A stretch of 64,000 nt of DNA from Dichloromethanomonas sp964477085 (GTDB taxonomy: Bacteria; Bacillota; Desulfitobacteriia; Desulfitobacteriales; Syntrophobotulaceae): assembly GCA_964477085.1 (NCBI GenBank), contig CAYZDF010000005.1, positions 1-64,000 of the forward strand, in the 5' to 3' direction. The position numbers were made by a program, and so were the translations under genes. Positions within the stretch are counted from its first letter, which is position 1. Every line of letters starts with the position of its first letter. Positions 61,185 to 64,000 of the stretch are shown piece after piece. Below the pieces are notes generated by a model. It saw nothing but the letters and a program-made list of their open reading frames with translations. It searched no databases and was not told where the DNA came from.

Positions 61185-61651
61185 TGGCCAGCCTCCGGCA
61201 GGATTACTCTGATCTTGACCAGGCGACGTCCCCAAGTGATAGCTTCCTGTTCTGTATCCATGAAGACATCGATTATATCTCCCTTGATCAGCCTACCGGT
61301 ATCCTCAGCTACTCCGATCCCATAACCTGGTACTTCAATGATAGAGCCAAGTGGTATTACTTTAGGATCTACTGCAATGGTCCCGACCCTCGGCCAGGTC
61401 TCTGTGAATGTCATGTAGCCGGTGTGGGTATAGGCTGTGGATTCTACTATCATAGTGATGACGTCTTGTACCTGTTCAGAAACTCCTTTTGGTTCAGGTA
61501 CATAAGCTAATACTTTCGGTGCCGGTAGGATCTCATATGGCTGAGGTTTTTCCTCACTGGTTAGACCTGCCAGCTTGGCTGGTATGAAGATTGCTATGGC
61601 TACGATGATGACCAGGATGATCAGCTTATAATTTGCTCTAATATTGAACAC
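61181..61651 (-). CDS. 3D-domain protein, exported (MltA-like barrel)
   Basis: 156 residues. One N-terminal span (about 9-29) then a linker and a 3D domain: STAYTHTG, GTIAVDPKVIPLGS, VAEDTGRLIKGDIIDVF, the three Asp named for the fold. Such domains in RpfB/YocH-type proteins act on or bind peptidoglycan. Its place in the early operon is odd for a lysis gene. Confidence 0.85.
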   Translation of the reverse strand: MFNIRANYKLIILVIIVAIAIFIPAKLAGLTSEEKPQPYEILPAPKVLAYVPEPKGVSEQVQDVITMIVESTAYTHTGYMTFTETWPRVGTIAVDPKVIPLGSIIEVPGYGIGVAEDTGRLIKGDIIDVFMDTEQEAITWGRRLVKIRVILPEAGQ

Positions 61652-61658
61652 CTCTTAC

Positions 61659-61922
61659 TCACTCCTCTGGTTCTGGTTCCTTCTTTTTGAGTTCGATCAA
61701 GATTGCTAGGCGTTTTTCTTGTTCCTCCTGGATTAGGTTGACGATTTCTTGTATACCCTGATATTTGCTCTGTAGAATTGCGATTTCGTTTTCGATTGCC
61801 TGTGCTTCTTCTTGCTTCTGGACGATAACTTCCTGTAAGCAATCTACCTGGAGATCTACTTTAACGAGCTTCAATTTCGCATCACAAACCTTTTTTGTAG
61901 CCCTGTTCAGCATAGTTACCAA
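61659..61922 (-). CDS. Coiled-coil early protein
   Basis: 87 residues, almost entirely a coiled coil (LQEVIVQKQEEAQAIENEIAILQSK), with a KKKEPEPEE end. TTG start ten bases after GGAGG; an ATG three codons later is possible. Not recognised. Confidence 0.65.
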   Translation of the reverse strand: MVTMLNRATKKVCDAKLKLVKVDLQVDCLQEVIVQKQEEAQAIENEIAILQSKYQGIQEIVNLIQEEQEKRLAILIELKKKEPEPEE

Positions 61923-61940
61923 TTAGATTTTACCTCCTCT

Positions 61941-62138
61941 CTAGGCTGCTTCCCCGACGCCAAGGATTACAGCTATCTTTTCCCGGTATTTTGTACCAGG
62001 GCGGGTACCATAAAGGATCTCGCTGAACCTGTTCAAGGGTATGTCATTCTTCATACAAAATTCTTTCTGGCTCAAACCCAACTGCAATAGTTTTACCTTT
62101 ACCTGATAACCGAACGGGGTCAGCTCCTTAAGTTTCAC
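61941..62138 (-). CDS. Small helix-turn-helix protein (Ner-like position)
   Basis: 65 residues from GTG 62138, eight bases after AAGGAGG. The helix-turn-helix is LGLSQKEFCMKNDIPLNRFSEIL. It lies between the early promoter side and the transposase, as Ner does in Mu, and may repress early transcription. Fold firm, role inferred from position. Confidence 0.75.
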   Translation of the reverse strand: MKLKELTPFGYQVKVKLLQLGLSQKEFCMKNDIPLNRFSEILYGTRPGTKYREKIAVILGVGEAA

Positions 62139-62175
62139 GGCCACCACCTCCTTAGTGGATATTTGACAGGATTTC

Positions 62176-62229
62176 CCTCCCTTATGTCGAATTTGTAGGT
62201 GTCCAGACCACTATCAAACATAAGGGAGG
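62176..62229 (+). promoter_or_regulatory. Inverted repeat over the ribosome site of the plus-strand early gene
   Basis: Arms CCTCCCTTATGT (62176-62187) and ACATAAGGGAGG (62218-62229) are perfect over 12 bases. The second arm contains the GGGAGG of the gene starting at 62238, so the RNA hairpin would hide it. Confidence 0.7.
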
Positions 62230-62237
62230 TGAATAAA

Positions 62238-62492
62238 ATGGGTGACTCTAAATTTCAACCTTTACTTAGCAGAATGGAAGAATTTAATCAAAACAAGGCT
62301 TTCAGAAGCTTAGAATCATATCTAGCTATTAGAAATGATTCGCTATACAGAGAGTTCTGCGAAGTAAGGGTAGAGAACGTGCTAAATCCAATCTTTCAAG
62401 AGTTTCTTTCAAAATCCAATGACTTGCTACTTCCTCTTGCTATCAATAACCTGAAAGCTTATATTGATCAAAAATCTAACCAAGAGACCTAG
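62238..62492 (+). CDS. Plus-strand gene inside the early region, unknown
   Basis: 84 residues from ATG 62238; GGGAGG nine bases upstream decides the start. Helical, polar (SLESYLAIRNDSLYREF), no membrane span. It runs against the early operon and converges by 17 bases with the gene ending at 62476. Likely expressed in the lysogen or as an antisense counterpart. Not recognised. Confidence 0.65.
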   Translation: MGDSKFQPLLSRMEEFNQNKAFRSLESYLAIRNDSLYREFCEVRVENVLNPIFQEFLSKSNDLLLPLAINNLKAYIDQKSNQET

Positions 62493-62778
62493 TCTTTAGA
62501 GCCTTAACGTAATTTAGTAAAATGCTTAAGTTATGTTCAAGAGCATTAATTAGCACAGGCAATTCTTTTTGCGAATAAGCAACTGGCATCCTCTCGTTTA
62601 CCGAAAGTGTTTCGCTAATCAGTTCCGTTGACTCTTTAATTGCCAGTGTTAAGACCACTTTTTCGTTGTCATCAAGATGTTCTAAATGCTCCAGGATTAT
62701 TTTGTTTGTATAAGACATAATACATAACTGTTTATTTAGTAATAAAGGCAACGTTTCTCTAGCCAGTCTCTCGTCCAC
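62476..62778 (-). CDS. First early gene, helical protein, unknown
   Basis: 100 residues. GTG start seven bases after AAGGAGGG. All helical with hydrophobic heptads (LEHLEHLDDNEKVVLTLAIKES). It is the first gene after the early promoter, where phages often place Ner- or Cro-like or host-takeover proteins, but no DNA-binding motif is seen. Confidence 0.65.
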   Translation of the reverse strand: MDERLARETLPLLLNKQLCIMSYTNKIILEHLEHLDDNEKVVLTLAIKESTELISETLSVNERMPVAYSQKELPVLINALEHNLSILLNYVKALKTRSLG

Positions 62779-62992
62779 TTCAAATCCCTCCTTCCCACAA
62801 TTGAAGATTTTTTAAAAATTTCTCATATCCAGAAACCGATATTAAAGGATTTTTTCGACAAACGTTGAACCTTGATAGTTGCACTATTAAGGTATTTTTT
62901 TACTCCTTTCTTCATATATTCCGACATATTATTCCGTTGTCGGTTTGTCCATATCGTGATACGCTTGTCGTGGAAATTATTCCCTTAAAGAT

Positions 62993-63021
62993 ATTATACA
63001 CGTTATATATAACGCAATCAA
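62993..63021 (-). promoter_or_regulatory. Early promoter (Pe-like)
   Basis: On the minus strand TTGATT (63021-63016), a 17-base spacer and a perfect TATAAT (62998-62993). It would drive the early operon from 62778 through mor. Palindromic operator sequence lies in its spacer. Confidence 0.8.
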
Positions 63022-63047
63022 TAGTAAAATGTAATATTTAACGCAAT
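63001..63047. promoter_or_regulatory. Repressor operators
   Basis: A perfect 14-base palindrome, CGTTATATATAACG (63001-63014), fills the early-promoter spacer. A second, related site GTAATATTTAACG is at 63031-63043; both are followed by CAAT, and AACGCAAT repeats 29 bases apart. A third weaker TTTTACGC occurs at 63057. The remainder of 62779-63086 shows no gene. Confidence 0.7.
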
Positions 63048-63086
63048 GGGTTAGATTTTACGCTGATTTGAAATGGAGTGGTTGGA

Positions 63087-63881
63087 TTGTCCTCTTTTGG
63101 TGAGCGTTTAAAAAAACGCAGGGAAGAAAAAGGTCTTTCTTTAAGGCAAATAGAAACTGCTACTGGCATAACTAACAGTAATTTGAGTAAAATCGAACGC
63201 AATAAAATTAGCCCTTCACTTGATGCTGCAGTATTGATTTCGGACTGTCTTGATGAATCTCTTGATTACTTAGCAAAAGGATTAGTCATATATGACGAAC
63301 CTGATCCTGCTATAAATGAGTTGATAGAATTGTTCAAGAAATTAGATGAGGTTAATCAGCATACTGTAAAATCCTATACTTCTTTTCTGTTAACTCAAAA
63401 TCAAAATAAAAAACGTGCTCCGGATCGTGCCACGCAAACTGAATCTATTAAAGAAGAGAAAAGCGTTTATTTACCTGTGCTAGGATCTGTAGCTGCGGGG
63501 ATGCCAATAATGGCCCATGAGCTGGTTGAAGGATTCCTACCTGTACCTGCTGTAAAGGTTAAGAAAAACACCTATATAGTTAAGGCGAAGGGCGATAGTA
63601 TGATCGACGCAGGTATAAACAACGGTGACCTGGTCATGATCCACCCGCAGCCGTCAGTAGAGCAGGGGGAAATGGCCCTCGTAAAAGTGGATGGAAACGT
63701 CACAATCAAGAAGTTCTACCGATATGATCACGAGATCAGGTTGAAACCAGCGAACGGTAATATGAGGGACATAGTGATTACCGACCTGGCTAAAATCAAA
63801 GTGCTGGGAAGAGTTATTGGAATCATACCGGCTGAGGAAGCGAACCTGACTATGCGGGATGATTTTAACGGAGATACCTAA
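63087..63881 (+). CDS. Phage repressor, HTH plus S24 peptidase (LexA/CI-like)
   Basis: 264 residues from TTG 63087 (GGAG eight bases upstream). HTH_3 domain at residues 3-65 (LSLRQIETATGITNSNLSKIER). Peptidase S24 domain: cleavage site Ala137-Gly138, Ser171 in KGDSMIDAG, Lys208 in VTIKKF. Such repressors self-cleave when RecA is activated, so this prophage should be SOS-inducible, unlike Mu, whose repressor has no S24 part. Confidence 0.93.
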   Translation: MSSFGERLKKRREEKGLSLRQIETATGITNSNLSKIERNKISPSLDAAVLISDCLDESLDYLAKGLVIYDEPDPAINELIELFKKLDEVNQHTVKSYTSFLLTQNQNKKRAPDRATQTESIKEEKSVYLPVLGSVAAGMPIMAHELVEGFLPVPAVKVKKNTYIVKAKGDSMIDAGINNGDLVMIHPQPSVEQGEMALVKVDGNVTIKKFYRYDHEIRLKPANGNMRDIVITDLAKIKVLGRVIGIIPAEEANLTMRDDFNGDT

Positions 63882-63900
63882 AATCTTTTTTTTAGTTTCT

Positions 63901-63953
63901 TTTGTGGAAAGTATTCCACAAACAGACAACCCACCTTATAATTGAGGTGGGTT
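63901..63953 (+). terminator. Tandem hairpins after the repressor gene
   Basis: A perfect TTTGTGGAA/TTCCACAAA stem with a four-base loop (63901-63922) is followed by AACCCACCT/AGGTGGGTT (63928-63936 and 63945-63953) and TTTGTTT. The second is a normal terminator; the first could be a further stem or a regulator site. Confidence 0.8.
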
Positions 63954-64000
63954 TGTTTATGTATTTTACTATTTGTTTAAACGTGCTAAGACCTTTAGAA

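Larger units (their letters stand above)
29919..64000 (-). mobile_element. Mu-like transposable prophage (left part of the window; far end outside)
   Basis: Genes for MuA transposase, MuB, Gam, GemA, Mor and a complete Mu-type head stand in Mu order, reading right to left, with the repressor divergent at the right. The phage right end is at 29919, where 5'-TG opens a set of spaced end sites. Host sequence, including a host terminator, stops 22 bases before it. The left end (beyond the repressor) is not found by base 64000, so the element exceeds 34 kb. No gene looks broken. Confidence 0.92.

Noticed and set aside
61621..61842. Minus-strand ORF of 73 codons
   Set aside because: Overlaps the coiled-coil gene in another frame and has a repetitive Arg/Asn/Thr composition typical of a shadow.
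62563..62575. TTTTTGCGAA, the complement of the end-site core, as a possible left end of the phage
   Set aside because: It lies inside a well-supported early gene and left of the repressor; Mu-type left ends lie beyond the repressor. Probably chance or an internal site.
29919..64000. Prophage as a decayed remnant
   Set aside because: All core genes (transposase, ATPase, terminase, capsid, sheath, tape measure) are full length with intact motifs.
1..64000. CRISPR arrays, tRNA or rRNA genes
   Set aside because: No regularly spaced repeat-spacer blocks, cloverleaf sequences or rRNA segments were recognised on either strand.

Overview
The window looks like the chromosome of a low-to-mid GC Gram-positive bacterium of the Clostridia, probably a Peptococcaceae/Desulfitobacteriaceae-type organism. 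The reasons are strong AGGAGG ribosome sites, frequent TTG/GTG starts, CWB2 wall-binding proteins and XkdX/XkdW-type phage tail genes. The genus is inference; no rRNA, tRNA or CRISPR array was seen.

Bases 1-17.7 kb hold one large surface-polysaccharide locus, nearly all on the minus strand. Read in its own direction it begins with a UDP-GlcNAc 4,6-dehydratase-like membrane protein. It continues with a WbpA/WbpB/WbpD/WbpE-like set that would build a 2,3-diamino uronic acid nucleotide sugar. Then come two Wzy/ligase-type membrane proteins, three GT4-type glycosyltransferases, a Wzx flippase, a second DegT aminotransferase, the initiating phospho-sugar transferase, and a secreted protein with an Asp-Thr repeat that runs off the left edge. 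Two small genes of unknown function (a zinc ribbon and an 80-residue protein) sit inside the locus.

Bases 17.7-29.9 kb hold an IS200-like/RAYT transposase flanked by inverted REP-like repeats, two paralogous secreted proteins (lysozyme-like domain plus three CWB2 repeats), two membrane-anchored unknowns, galU, a stand-alone clpP, a small heat-shock protein, a second sugar nucleotidyltransferase, and an MGDG-synthase/UgtP-type glycosyltransferase. The theme is cell envelope.

From 29,919 to beyond the right edge lies a Mu-like transposable prophage, inverted in this orientation. Its right end (5'-TG plus three spaced GCAAAA-type sites) is visible; its left end is not. Early region: S24-type repressor (plus strand), operator/early-promoter region, MuA DDE transposase, MuB ATPase, amidase, Gam, GemA, Mor. 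Late region: holin, gp25/26/27-like genes, terminase, portal, gpF, protease with nested scaffold, decoration and major capsid proteins, neck genes, contractile sheath and tube, tail chaperones with a clear -1 frameshift site, tape measure, baseplate, fibres, and a Tad2-type (DUF2829) protein next to the end. The head module is Mu-like; the baseplate is PBSX/Xkd-like.

Most unusual items: a papain-like peptidase with SPOR repeats in the baseplate operon; a small membrane-protein gene with its own promoter on the opposite strand beside the tape measure; another opposite-strand gene in the early region; a leader-like 27-codon ORF wrapped in a long inverted repeat; and a strong terminator in the only gap between mor and the late genes.
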